From Gammaproteobacteria bacterium (GTDB lineage: Bacteria; Pseudomonadota; Gammaproteobacteria; DSM-19610), in NCBI GenBank assembly GCA_030618475.1, contig JAUXDG010000009.1:1-24304 (forward strand): 24,304 bases of DNA, given 5' to 3'. Made by a program: the position numbers and the translations under genes. Shown here piece after piece: positions 7,914-15,155 of the stretch. Each line of letters begins with the position of its first letter. The stretch's first letter is position 1. The notes under the pieces were generated by a model. That model did not search any database, had not been told where the DNA came from, and saw only the letters and a program-made list of their open reading frames with translations.

Positions 7914-7981
7914 GACAAGTTGCCTGTTCCCATCTGCCGCGCCGGCGTTTACAATGCGTCGATACGACCTGAGCCGATTGC

Positions 7982-8845
7982 ATGACAGAAACGCCAATCC
8001 CGACTGAACAGGCGCCACAACAAGCTGAAATGCCCTTCGCCTTCGTGCAGGGTGAAGCGCTCACGACTCTCCCCAAAGATCTCTATATTCCACCGGATGC
8101 GCTGGAAGTCTTTCTGGAAGCGTTCGAAGGCCCTCTGGACCTGTTGCTGTATCTGATCAGGCGGCAGAACCTCGATATTCTCGATATTCCCATTGCTGAG
8201 ATCACCCGGCAGTACATGGATTACATCGATCTGATGGAGGATCTCAAGCTTGAGCTGGCCGCCGAATACCTGGTGATGGCGGCCATGCTGGCCGAGATTA
8301 AATCGCGCATGCTGTTGCCGCGGCCGGTTGAAACCGAGGACGAAGATGATCCACGCGCCGAGCTGATACGTCGTCTGCAGGAATACGAACGTTATAAACA
8401 GGCCGCAGAGGATATCGAGCGGATGCCTCGCGTCGGTCGCGACGTATTCCCGCTCGCAATCGAGGCACCGGAAAAGCAGGTGATTCCCAAACCACCCGAA
8501 ATCAGCCTGCAGGAATTGCTGATAGCGGCCAAGCAAGCTATGACCCGTGCCGAGATGTTCTCGCACCACCATATACAAATGGAGCCCCTGTCGGTGCGCG
8601 AGCGTATGTCGGCAGTTCTGGATCAGGTCGGCAGCGGTGATTTTACGCCGTTTACGGCCTTGTTCCGGCCCGAAGAAGGGCGCATGGGAGTTGTGGTCTC
8701 TCTGCTGGCGGTGTTGGAACTCATTAAGGAATCCCTCATTGAACTGGTACAGGCGGAGCCCTTCGCACCCATCCATATCAGAGCGGCCTGTTCAACTACG
8801 GTCTATGAAGAAAACCTGCAAGTCGCAGCGGCTGGTAAATTTTGA
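7982..8845 (+). CDS. scpA: Segregation and condensation protein A
   Basis: This 287-residue kleisin binds SMC and ScpB in the bacterial condensin that compacts and segregates the chromosome. Features seen: the N-terminal FEGPLDLLLYLIRRQNLDIL segment (about residues 50-69) that binds the SMC neck, the ITRQYMDYI helix, the AAEYLVMAAMLAEIKSRMLLP helix, an acidic linker (EDEDDPRAELIRRL), and a C-terminal winged-helix region (residues 190-280). ATG 7982 has no strong ribosome site, but the frame and length match the family. scpB follows after 15 nt. With chrA transcribed away, scpA begins a new plus-strand unit whose promoter must lie in 7669-7981. Confidence 0.95.
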   Translation: MTETPIPTEQAPQQAEMPFAFVQGEALTTLPKDLYIPPDALEVFLEAFEGPLDLLLYLIRRQNLDILDIPIAEITRQYMDYIDLMEDLKLELAAEYLVMAAMLAEIKSRMLLPRPVETEDEDDPRAELIRRLQEYERYKQAAEDIERMPRVGRDVFPLAIEAPEKQVIPKPPEISLQELLIAAKQAMTRAEMFSHHHIQMEPLSVRERMSAVLDQVGSGDFTPFTALFRPEEGRMGVVVSLLAVLELIKESLIELVQAEPFAPIHIRAACSTTVYEENLQVAAAGKF

Positions 8846-8860
8846 GTAACAGGTCCTGGA

Positions 8861-9553
8861 ATGAGTGAAGCAAGAATCAAGCATATCGTTGAAGCCGTTT
8901 TGCTCGCGTCCGGGAAGCCGTTGACACTGGAGCAGCTGCTGGGTGTTTTCGGTGATGGTGAAAAGCCCGAACGTGATCAGCTCAGGCAAGCTATTGCCAC
9001 CTTGCAGGAAGATTATGCGGAACGTGGTATTGAACTGGTTCAGGTAGCCAGTGGCTATCGTATGCAGGTTAAGCAGACCATGGAACCCTGGGTGTCACGC
9101 TTGACAGAAGAAAAGCCGGCACGTTATTCACGTGCTTTGCTGGAAACGCTGGCATTGGTAGCGTATCGCCAGCCCATCACCCGCGGTGAAATCGAAGACA
9201 TTCGTGGTGTCAGTGTCAGTAGTTCGATCGTGAAAACCCTGCAGGAACGTGAGTGGGTGCGTATTGTCGGTCATCGTGATGTGCCCGGACGTCCCGCTAT
9301 GTACGGCACCACCAGGCAGTTCCTGGATTATTTCAACCTGAAAGGCCTGGACGATCTGCCGACACTGATGGAATTGCGCGACATCGATGCCATCAATGTT
9401 GAGCTGGAACTGGCGATGCCGGGAGAAGTGGCGGAGGTGCCTGAGGACCAGGCCGGTGAAGCTTCGGACGGAGCGGGTACTGTGTCGGAAGAGTCCCCAC
9501 GGGTCGTACAGGTTGTGGTAGATACGCCCGAAAGTAACGATACCATTCACTGA
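8861..9553 (+). CDS. scpB: Segregation and condensation protein B
   Basis: This 230-residue protein has the two winged-helix domains of ScpB and dimerises to bind the ScpA linker in the SMC-ScpAB complex. Seen are the opening IKHIVEAVLLASGKPLTLEQL, the GYRMQVKQTM segment with the RALLETLALVAYRQPITRGEIE helix pair typical of the family, and RGVSVSSSIVKTLQEREWVRIVGHRDVPGRP with the YGTTRQFLDYF wing. The C-terminus is an acidic tail of about 35 residues. It is 15 nt after scpA and 20 nt before rluB, consistent with one operon. Confidence 0.95.
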   Translation: MSEARIKHIVEAVLLASGKPLTLEQLLGVFGDGEKPERDQLRQAIATLQEDYAERGIELVQVASGYRMQVKQTMEPWVSRLTEEKPARYSRALLETLALVAYRQPITRGEIEDIRGVSVSSSIVKTLQEREWVRIVGHRDVPGRPAMYGTTRQFLDYFNLKGLDDLPTLMELRDIDAINVELELAMPGEVAEVPEDQAGEASDGAGTVSEESPRVVQVVVDTPESNDTIH

Positions 9554-9573
9554 TCTTTTCTCAATTTTTCCCC

Positions 9574-10323
9574 ATGGAAGAACGCCTGCAAAAAGTACTG
9601 GCACGTGCCGGCCTGGGTTCGCGACGCCGGATTGAAGACTGGATTCGAGACGGACGTATTCAGGTCAACGGCAAGCCGGCCCGGCTCGGACAGAAAGTCA
9701 GCGGGCGTGAGCGTATTTCTGTTGACGGTAAAAAGGTCCAGCTAAACACTGGCGAACAGGTGGCCGCCGCAACGATCCTCTATCACAAACCGGCTGGTGA
9801 GATATGCAGCCGCGATGATCCGGACGGGCGGCCCAATGTTTTTTCCGCCCTGCCCAGACCGCCTGCGGGGCGATGGATCAGTGTTGGACGCCTGGATTTC
9901 AACACTTCCGGACTGTTGCTGTTTACCACTGACGGGGAACTGGCTCACCGCCTGATGCACCCCGCGCAGGAAATCGAACGCGAATATGCCGTCCGGCTGC
10001 TTGGCACAGTGGATTTGCCCATGCTGGAACGCCTGATCCAGGGAGTCGAGCTGGAAGACGGTTTTGCCCGTTTCAGCGCCATCGAGGAGTCCGGTGGCAG
10101 CGGTGCGAATCGCTGGTACCACGTGATCATCAAAGAGGGCCGCAATCGCGAAGTGCGTCGCCTGTGGGAATCACAAGGGCTCAAGGTGAGCCGTCTTGCC
10201 CGCGTACGTTACGGCCCTGTCATCCTTGAGCGAAAACTGCGGCCCGGAAAGCACCGTCCGCTGACGTCCAGTGAACAGAAGCAGCTCTACCAGGCGGCGG
10301 GTTTGAAACCACCAAAGGCGTGA
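9574..10323 (+). CDS. rluB: 23S rRNA pseudouridine synthase RluB
   Basis: This 249-residue RsuA/RluB-family enzyme makes pseudouridine in 23S rRNA (position 2605 in E. coli numbering). An S4 RNA-binding domain occupies residues 1-60 (RLQKVLARAGLGSRRRIEDWI). The catalytic Asp is D108 in GRLDFNTSGLLLFT, followed by the LAHRLMHPAQEIEREYAV and KEGRNREVRRLWES motifs. The C-terminus is short and basic, without the long low-complexity tail of some RluB proteins. The scpA-scpB-rluB order is common in Proteobacteria and supports RluB rather than RsuA, RluE or RluF. ATG 9574 has no visible Shine-Dalgarno. Confidence 0.92.
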   Translation: MEERLQKVLARAGLGSRRRIEDWIRDGRIQVNGKPARLGQKVSGRERISVDGKKVQLNTGEQVAAATILYHKPAGEICSRDDPDGRPNVFSALPRPPAGRWISVGRLDFNTSGLLLFTTDGELAHRLMHPAQEIEREYAVRLLGTVDLPMLERLIQGVELEDGFARFSAIEESGGSGANRWYHVIIKEGRNREVRRLWESQGLKVSRLARVRYGPVILERKLRPGKHRPLTSSEQKQLYQAAGLKPPKA

Positions 10324-10368
10324 CCACCGGTCCGTGTTTGTCACCACAAGCCCCAGGGCAGAAGGTGA

Positions 10369-10418
10369 GGAATGGGACATTCCGAGAGGCTCCTCTGGAT
10401 GAGCCTCTCCCCCAGAGG
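10369..10418. repeat. Cluster of overlapping hairpins downstream of rluB
   Basis: Three inverted repeats are packed together: GGAATG/CATTCC (10369-10374, 10378-10383), GAGAGGCTC/GAGCCTCTC (10384-10392, 10401-10409, perfect 9 bp with an 8-nt loop), and an alternative CCTCTGG/CCAGAGG (10392-10398, 10412-10418) that competes with the second. No T-run follows, so this is not a clear intrinsic terminator, but strong RNA structure could stabilise the scpA-scpB-rluB message. The rest of the 10324-10694 gap holds the palindromic repeat at 10497-10551 and no gene. Confidence 0.55.
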
Positions 10419-10496
10419 ACCCTCTCTCGCCTACCGGCGATTCACCTTGTCTTGCTACGCAATTCACCTTGAAGGTCACCAAGGAATTGCCCCCTT

Positions 10497-10551
10497 AGCC
10501 CGAATTTCTCACCACATGCCCTGGGGCATGTGGTTAAGTCTGTGAGAAATC
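10497..10551. repeat. Nested palindromic repeat, copy B (between rluB and pyk)
   Basis: Outer arms ATTTCTCAC (10504-10512) and GTGAGAAAT (10542-10550) are a perfect 9-bp inverted repeat. Nested inside, ACCACATGCCC (10511-10521) and GGGCATGTGGT (10524-10534) form a perfect 11-bp stem with a 2-nt loop; the outer and inner stems share two bases. It resembles copy A upstream of scpA. It could be a REP/MITE-like element; no target-site duplication is evident. Confidence 0.7.
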
Positions 10552-10694
10552 ACGGTAACCTCGGGACCGCCGACGGCTGTCATGTGGATGGCTTTCACGT
10601 TCGGTTGCCTTTGCCGCAAGGGTGAGGCCGCATAGTGACAAATTCCGTGACTGAAGTCATGCTAGGCAACTGTCCAGCTCAGGGATTCATAAAG

Positions 10695-12158
10695 ATGCCG
10701 CGAAAGAAATTCGATCGCAAGGAAGTTGCGCTGCAGTGGCGCAGAACCAAGATTATTGCCACGCTGGGTCCCGCTTCCAGCTCATTCGCCATGATCGAAA
10801 AGCTGATCGAGTCCGGCGTTGACGTCGTGCGGGTCAATATGTCGCATGGCGACCACGAAACCCACCGCAAAACGGTGCAGCGGGTACGGCGTGCCGCCAA
10901 ACGGGCAGGCCGGCATGTTGGTATTCTGATGGATTTGTGCGGCCCCAAGATTCGCGTTGGTCGCTTTGCGGGAGGCAGTATCGAACTCAGGGCTGGCGAA
11001 ACGGTGACTGTGACGACACGGCCGCTTGGCGGATCTGACGGTCTCATCCCCTCGCAGTATCGCAGTCTGCACAAGGACGTCAGGGCAGGAGAACGAATTC
11101 TGCTCGATGACGGCAATCTGGAGTTGCGTGTGCAAAGCGTTGATGGCACCGAGGTTGCGTGCAAGGTCATTGAAGGCGGCGTCCTCTCCAGTCATAAGGG
11201 TATGAACCTGCCTAACTCGCAGATATCAACGCCGGCCCTGACCGATAAAGACCGCAAAGACGTACAACTGGGCGTCGAACTCCAGGTGGATTTCCTGGCG
11301 CTCAGCTTTGTCAGGTCTGCAAAAGACGTTCAGCAGCTGACGCGTTACATGAAGCGCCTGGGGGCCAATATTCCCGTGATCAGCAAAATTGATCGACCGG
11401 AAGCGGTCAAAACGATTGATGCCATAATGGGGATGTCCTACGGCATAATGATCGCGCGCGGCGACCTGGGCATCGAACTCCCCGCAGAGAAAGTGCCGCT
11501 GATACAAAGGGATCTGATCCATAAAGCCCGTCAGAAAGGCATCCCGGTTATTGTCGCAACCCAGATGTTGGAGTCCATGATGACCCGTTCGCGGCCGACT
11601 CGCGCGGAAGTCACCGATGTCGCGGGTGCCGCCTTGTTGAGTGCCGATGCGGCCATGCTGTCGGGTGAAACAGCCGCTGGAAAATACCCCTTGCAGGCGG
11701 TACAGACCATGGACCGTGTACTGCGCGAGGTGGAACGTCACCAGTGGCAGGAAGGCCGATTCGCCATCGAGCCCATCGCTGATCGTCGCACCAAAGCACA
11801 CTTTGTGCGTGAGTCGATGGCGCACGCGGCGGTTCAGTTGACGCATGACCTGGAACTGGACGCTATTATTGTTCCGACCCATACGGGAAACACGGCGCGT
11901 ATCATGGCATCGCACCGGCCTCTGGCGCTTGCCGTAGGCGCCTGTTCAGATGAGAGGGTTTGCCGGCAGATGACCCTGCACTGGGGTATTGTACCGGTCA
12001 AAATCGAACACGCCGAAGCCCGCAACTGGCGCCGGATCTGCGTCCATATTGCCGAGCAGTCTCACCTGGGTAAGGTGGGGCATGATGTGTTGCTGGTGTC
12101 AGGGTTCAGCGATGACCCCGGCAAGGATGAGCCTGTAATGAAGCTTCTGCATCTGTAG
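10695..12158 (+). CDS. pyk: Pyruvate kinase
   Basis: This 487-residue enzyme converts phosphoenolpyruvate and ADP to pyruvate and ATP in glycolysis. Signature elements are RRTKIIATLGPASS near the N-terminus, VRVNMSHGDHETH, the DLCGPKIRVG segment, a B domain (about residues 80-180), the ISKIDRPEAVKTID motif containing the catalytic Lys, IMIARGDLGIELP with metal ligands, VIVATQMLESM and MLSGETAAGKYP. The C-terminal allosteric domain runs from about 365 to 487. I prefer ATG 10695, which puts RRTKIIATLGP at residue 17, close to other bacterial enzymes; an in-frame GTG at 10635 would add 20 residues unlike any pyruvate kinase. The next gene begins 3 nt after the stop. Confidence 0.95.
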   Translation: MPRKKFDRKEVALQWRRTKIIATLGPASSSFAMIEKLIESGVDVVRVNMSHGDHETHRKTVQRVRRAAKRAGRHVGILMDLCGPKIRVGRFAGGSIELRAGETVTVTTRPLGGSDGLIPSQYRSLHKDVRAGERILLDDGNLELRVQSVDGTEVACKVIEGGVLSSHKGMNLPNSQISTPALTDKDRKDVQLGVELQVDFLALSFVRSAKDVQQLTRYMKRLGANIPVISKIDRPEAVKTIDAIMGMSYGIMIARGDLGIELPAEKVPLIQRDLIHKARQKGIPVIVATQMLESMMTRSRPTRAEVTDVAGAALLSADAAMLSGETAAGKYPLQAVQTMDRVLREVERHQWQEGRFAIEPIADRRTKAHFVRESMAHAAVQLTHDLELDAIIVPTHTGNTARIMASHRPLALAVGACSDERVCRQMTLHWGIVPVKIEHAEARNWRRICVHIAEQSHLGKVGHDVLLVSGFSDDPGKDEPVMKLLHL

Positions 12159-12161
12159 TGT

Positions 12162-12914
12162 ATGAGTATCCTATGGGAACAGGAGGTCGATTCTACAACC
12201 TACCAGGTGCGTCAGGCCGGGAACTCATTGCGGCTGTATACCAACGGGGTGTTTCACAGTCAGTACAACCCCGGCCGGCCGGTCACCGGTAGTGTCTGGG
12301 ATCTGCTGTTCCTGCCGGCGTTCTTCTATCCGCCGGGCAGCATTCGCCGGGTACTGGTTCTGGGTGTCGGTGGTGGTGCTGTGATCCAGCAGTTACGCCG
12401 CTTTATTCAACCGGATACCATTGTCGGTGTTGAGTTAAACGCCACCCATCTCTACCTCGCCACACGCTTCTTCGGTGTAAGCGGTAACGATGTGGAGCTG
12501 GTCAGGGCCGACGCCGTCGACTGGGTAAACCAGTATCGGGGACCCGTGTTTGATATTGTGATCGACGATTTGTTCGGTCACGTGGATGGTGAAACGCAAC
12601 GCAGCGTATTCGCTGGCAGGAGGTGGGTATCATCCCTGACTCGCTGTCTGTCGGGCGAGGGTATGATTGTCTCTAATTTCGGCAGCAGGTTGGAACTCAT
12701 GGTGTCTGCGTACCTGAGTCACAGCGCTCTGCGTCGAAGTTTCAGCTCGGCTTTCTATCTTGGTACAGCACAGAATTACAATGCCGTGGGCGTCTTCCTC
12801 AAAAGGCCTGCGACCACCCGACAGTTGCGCGATCGGCTGAAAAGGATTCCGCAGCTCGACCCGCGCCGACAGTCTTCGCGCTTGAATTACAGCATCCGTA
12901 CCTTGTCGATCTGA
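12162..12914 (+). CDS. Spermidine-synthase-like methyltransferase-fold protein
   Basis: This 250-residue protein has the Rossmann fold of the spermidine synthase family. A glycine-rich nucleotide loop is at about residues 65-75 (VLVLGVGGGAV), an acidic residue that would bind ribose is E91 (VGVELN), a second acidic position is in RADAVDWV, and the catalytic-site region is FDIVIDDLFG. The N-terminal strand domain is short and the usual YHE or DE-rich polyamine-pocket motifs are not evident, so aminopropyl transfer is doubtful; it may act on another amine or be a methyltransferase. It follows pyk by 3 nt. No adenosylmethionine decarboxylase lies nearby. Confidence 0.75.
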   Translation: MSILWEQEVDSTTYQVRQAGNSLRLYTNGVFHSQYNPGRPVTGSVWDLLFLPAFFYPPGSIRRVLVLGVGGGAVIQQLRRFIQPDTIVGVELNATHLYLATRFFGVSGNDVELVRADAVDWVNQYRGPVFDIVIDDLFGHVDGETQRSVFAGRRWVSSLTRCLSGEGMIVSNFGSRLELMVSAYLSHSALRRSFSSAFYLGTAQNYNAVGVFLKRPATTRQLRDRLKRIPQLDPRRQSSRLNYSIRTLSI

Positions 12915-12953
12915 TATACAATGGCGCAGATCGAGTGGCCGCAGTGAACCTCC

Positions 12954-13253
12954 ATGACTGGGAAGAAACGCAGCAGGCAAGAGCTACACCTGGAAACCGC
13001 CAGGATCAACTGGCAGGAACTGGAAACGCATTTTGCCCACGGTGTGGTTATCCGGGTCGACAGTGACCTGGATCTGGTTGAGGTGGCCAGCTGTTTCGCC
13101 AATGATGACAAGCCGGCAGCTGAGACCTGGATCAACGAAGGTAAAGTGGAACACCTTGGCATGCATACCGCCAAAGACTGGGGAGGGCGAGATCCTGAAC
13201 TGTGGGCTGTGGTGGTGGCCCCCTGGGTGGTAGTGCAGGAGAGAAAAAATTGA
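12954..13253 (+). CDS. DUF2288 family protein
   Basis: This 99-residue protein matches the DUF2288 family, small soluble proteins of unknown function found in Proteobacteria and cyanobacteria. Family features are TARINWQELETHFAHGVVIRV, LDLVEVASCFANDDKPA, the WINEGKV segment, and the terminal ELWAVVVAPWVVVQE. There is no signal peptide. The stop overlaps the TTG start of the next gene (TTGA at 13250-13253), so the two are probably translationally coupled. The family call is from recognition of the conserved pattern; function is unknown. Confidence 0.85.
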   Translation: MTGKKRSRQELHLETARINWQELETHFAHGVVIRVDSDLDLVEVASCFANDDKPAAETWINEGKVEHLGMHTAKDWGGRDPELWAVVVAPWVVVQERKN

Positions 13254-13750
13254 ACGGATCTGTTTTGCTCGGCAAGCTGTTATCCGGCTTTGTACTGATG
13301 GTGGGGCTGGTATCCTGCAGTGCGCTGACCAGCAAGCCGGAGCCACCCAGGGTTGCACTGGTCGGGCTCAAGCTGGTTTCGGTCGAGATGTTGGAGCAGC
13401 GCTACCAGGTCAGTTTGCGGGTAAAGAATCCAAATGCCTTTGAACTGCCTGTTCGTGGCATCGACTTTCGACTCGATATCAACGGTCAGACATTTGCCGA
13501 TGGTGTCAGCAATCAGTCGGTCGACGTGCCGGCTTATGGAGAAAACGTCATCGAGTTGGAGGTCTCTTCGAGCCTTTTCCAGGTGTTCCGTCAATTCCAG
13601 TCGCTGCAAGAAAGCCAGTCACCCGGTCTCGAATACCGGATCAGTGGCAGCATGGCGACCGGGGTCTACGGACAGAAACTGCCGTTTGATTATTCCGGTG
13701 AGCTGCAGCTATCCGAGCCGAGGCAGTCCGGCAGGCAACAAGGTCTATAA
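13250..13750 (+). CDS. LEA type 2 / WHy-domain lipoprotein
   Basis: This 166-residue predicted lipoprotein has a water-stress/hypersensitive-response (WHy, LEA14-type) domain. The signal ends in LVSC with Cys23 as the lipid site. The WHy domain spans about residues 37-145: VALVGLKLVSVEM, the hallmark VSLRVKNPNAFELPVRGIDF with Asn-Pro, DINGQTFADG, and the VDVPAYGENVIELEV strand. Start is TTG 13250, preceded by AGGAGAG with a 6-nt spacer and overlapping the DUF2288 stop. Bacterial WHy lipoproteins are thought to protect or bind envelope components in desiccation or stress; the role here is not known. Confidence 0.88.
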   Translation: MNGSVLLGKLLSGFVLMVGLVSCSALTSKPEPPRVALVGLKLVSVEMLEQRYQVSLRVKNPNAFELPVRGIDFRLDINGQTFADGVSNQSVDVPAYGENVIELEVSSSLFQVFRQFQSLQESQSPGLEYRISGSMATGVYGQKLPFDYSGELQLSEPRQSGRQQGL

Positions 13751-14077
13751 GTCACACAGGAGTTACCCACAAAACCTGTGGATAACATTGTGGACTAGTG
13801 TGGGATTAGAGTCATTTCAGGCCATTTTCAAGGGCTTTATATTAAAACGAACAAATATTAACCAATCAGTAATAGGTATTAATAACATATAGATATGAAA
13901 CATATCTAGAATATACAAAAAGATTGATAGGTATAGTGCTGTCTTTTTGCATTTGAATTTCTGCTGTGTATAACTACTCGCTTATATTCTTTTTTTCTGG
14001 TGCAAACTCCAGCGGTTTTTAGCCGCGCAAAGCGGTAAGATTCAGACCTGTCATCAGTCAGTAGAAGTGAGATAAAG
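13751..14077. other. AT-rich intergenic region with DnaA-box matches
   Basis: This is one of the longest gene-free stretches of the window. It carries two exact matches to the DnaA-box consensus on the minus strand (TGTGGATAA at 13777-13785 = TTATCCACA; TGTGTATAA at 13965-13973 = TTATACACA), one single-mismatch box on the plus strand (TTACCCACA, 13763-13771) and a two-mismatch box in 12-bp register (TGTGGACTA, 13789-13797). Between them lies a strongly AT-rich tract (about 13835-13935) with a perfect 8-bp hairpin TAGATATG/CATATCTA (13890-13897, 13901-13908). No GATC sites were noticed. It looks origin-like or like a DnaA-titration site, but none of the usual oriC neighbours (dnaA, mnmG, rpmH, parAB) is here. 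Confidence 0.45.
13947..13974 (+). promoter_or_regulatory. Possible promoter for the DUF4136 gene
   Basis: TTGCAT (13947-13952) and TATAAC (13969-13974) are separated by 16 nt, a weak -35 and a good -10. The -10 overlaps the DnaA-box match at 13965-13973, so binding there would be expected to block transcription. The distance to the ATG at 14078 is about 100 nt. Confidence 0.3.
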
Positions 14078-14647
14078 ATGTTTCGATGGAGCTGGTTAAT
14101 CATTGCATTTTGCCTGGCCAGCTGTTCTTCGCTGCGGGTGTCCTCGGACTATGATTCGGAGGCCGATTTCTCAGCCTTGCATAGCTATGAATGGTTACCG
14201 GCACCGCGGGTGGAATCCGGTGACCCCAAAATTCAGTACGACAGTCTGCTGGCGAGCCGGGTAAAAACTGCGGTAAATGAACGACTCGCAGAGAAGGGAT
14301 TTGAACGGAATGCCAAGCATCCGGATTTCCTGGTGACCTATCATGTGGCTATCGACAACAAGATCTCGGTCACCTATCTCAATGAGCTTTATGGTTACGG
14401 GCCGGGATGGGGGCCAGGCTATCGCCGCAATATCAGGCATTACGGTTATCCGAGCCGTAATGCGGTGGTGAGCGAGTATCAGGTCGGTACGCTGATCCTC
14501 GATGTCGTGCGCGCCGCTGACAAGCAATTAATCTGGCGCGGTACGGCAAGTGATGAGGTGTATCCGGATCACAGTACAGAAGCCAGGGAAAAACGTGTAC
14601 GCGAAGCCGTAGAGAAAATTTTTGAACAATTTCCGCCGGCAAAGTAG
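14078..14647 (+). CDS. DUF4136 domain lipoprotein
   Basis: This 189-residue predicted lipoprotein has a signal ending in CLASC (Cys16). The rest matches DUF4136: SSDYDSEADFSALHSYEWLP, the RVKTAVNERLAEKGFERN helix, DFLVTYHVAI, a Gly/Tyr/Pro-rich loop (YGYGPGWGPGYRRN), then GTLILDVVRAADKQLIWRGTASD and a final charged helix. Members are secreted proteins of unknown function, widespread in Proteobacteria. A GTGAG ribosome site lies about 8 nt before the ATG. It stands alone: the preceding gap is origin-like and the following one holds an inverted repeat. Confidence 0.9.
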   Translation: MFRWSWLIIAFCLASCSSLRVSSDYDSEADFSALHSYEWLPAPRVESGDPKIQYDSLLASRVKTAVNERLAEKGFERNAKHPDFLVTYHVAIDNKISVTYLNELYGYGPGWGPGYRRNIRHYGYPSRNAVVSEYQVGTLILDVVRAADKQLIWRGTASDEVYPDHSTEAREKRVREAVEKIFEQFPPAK

Positions 14648-14680
14648 TAAAGTACGTAGTGCATAATTCTAACGACCTCA

Positions 14681-14805
14681 ACCACAAAGGGCACTAAGGT
14701 CACGAAGTTTTTTCCAGTCACGGTATGTCGGTCCGCGTGGTTAAGTTTAACTCTGGAAACGCCTTTAGCTTTAGTTCCTTTGTGTCCTTCGTGTCCTTCG
14801 TGTTA
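14681..14805. repeat. Inverted repeat of CACAAAGG/CACGAAG type
   Basis: The left end reads ACCACAAAGG then GCACTAAGGTCACGAAG (14681-14707). The right end (14776-14804) contains CCTTTGTGTCCTTCGTG and CCTTCGTGTT, which is the reverse complement of the same CACAAAGGACACGAAGG unit. The arms are about 25 bp and imperfect, with about 70 bp between them. Such ACCACAAAGG...CACGAAGG repeats recur between genes in many environmental proteobacteria. The gap 14648-14857 holds nothing else that I can support. Confidence 0.6.
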
Positions 14806-14857
14806 GGAAACAGGGGTTAACAATCTGTTCAGACTTAGCAATTGCAAGAGGTAAAAC

Positions 14858-15115
14858 ATGCCAAGCTACGATTATCTATGTGAGGCCAACGGTCGAGTGG
14901 TCGAAGTCAAACACCGCATGAGCGACAAGCTGTCGAGCTGGGGGCAGGTGTGCGAAAAAGCCGGCATCGAGGCGGGTAACACACCTGCAGACGCACCGGT
15001 ACAACGGCTGGCAACGGGGGGGCAGGTGGTGAAGAGCTCCAGCCTTGGCGACAACACACCGCCTTGTGCGGCGGGTGGCTGTGGCGGCGGCATGTGCGGT
15101 CTGGGCGGCGGTTGA
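14858..15115 (+). CDS. FmdB-like small zinc-ribbon-type protein
   Basis: This 85-residue protein starts like FmdB/CxxC regulatory proteins (MPSYDYLCEANGRVVEV) but the second Cys of the usual CxxC is Asn, so a standard N-terminal zinc ribbon is absent. A central helix (RMSDKLSSWGQVCEKAGIEAG) and LATGGQVVKSSSLG follow, and the C-terminus is Gly/Cys-rich (CAAGGCGGGMCGLGGG). This subfamily occurs in sulfur- and ammonia-oxidising proteobacteria. The ATG has AGAGGT 5 nt upstream. It is followed by a small unknown gene and nnrS on the same strand, suggesting a role in nitric-oxide or metal stress; that role is inferred from context. Confidence 0.75.
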   Translation: MPSYDYLCEANGRVVEVKHRMSDKLSSWGQVCEKAGIEAGNTPADAPVQRLATGGQVVKSSSLGDNTPPCAAGGCGGGMCGLGGG

Positions 15116-15155
15116 GAAAAGGCAATCAGCGGTGGGTGTCTCCATTCGTGGTTTG

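Noticed and set aside
7949..8776. Long minus-strand frame opposite scpA
   Set aside because: Shadow of scpA; the product is Gln/His/Arg-rich with no family resemblance. Similar long shadows opposite yciO-yciV (3460-4203), pyk (11226-11915) and the FAAL gene (20291-20872) were dropped for the same reason.
10635..10694. GTG at 10635 as the pyruvate kinase start
   Set aside because: The added 20 residues match no pyruvate kinase N-terminus, and ATG 10695 places the conserved motif at the normal distance.
13861..13920. dif-like site in the AT-rich gap
   Set aside because: Only a 7-nt core of a XerD-like half-site (TAACATA) is shared; the XerC half and spacing do not fit.
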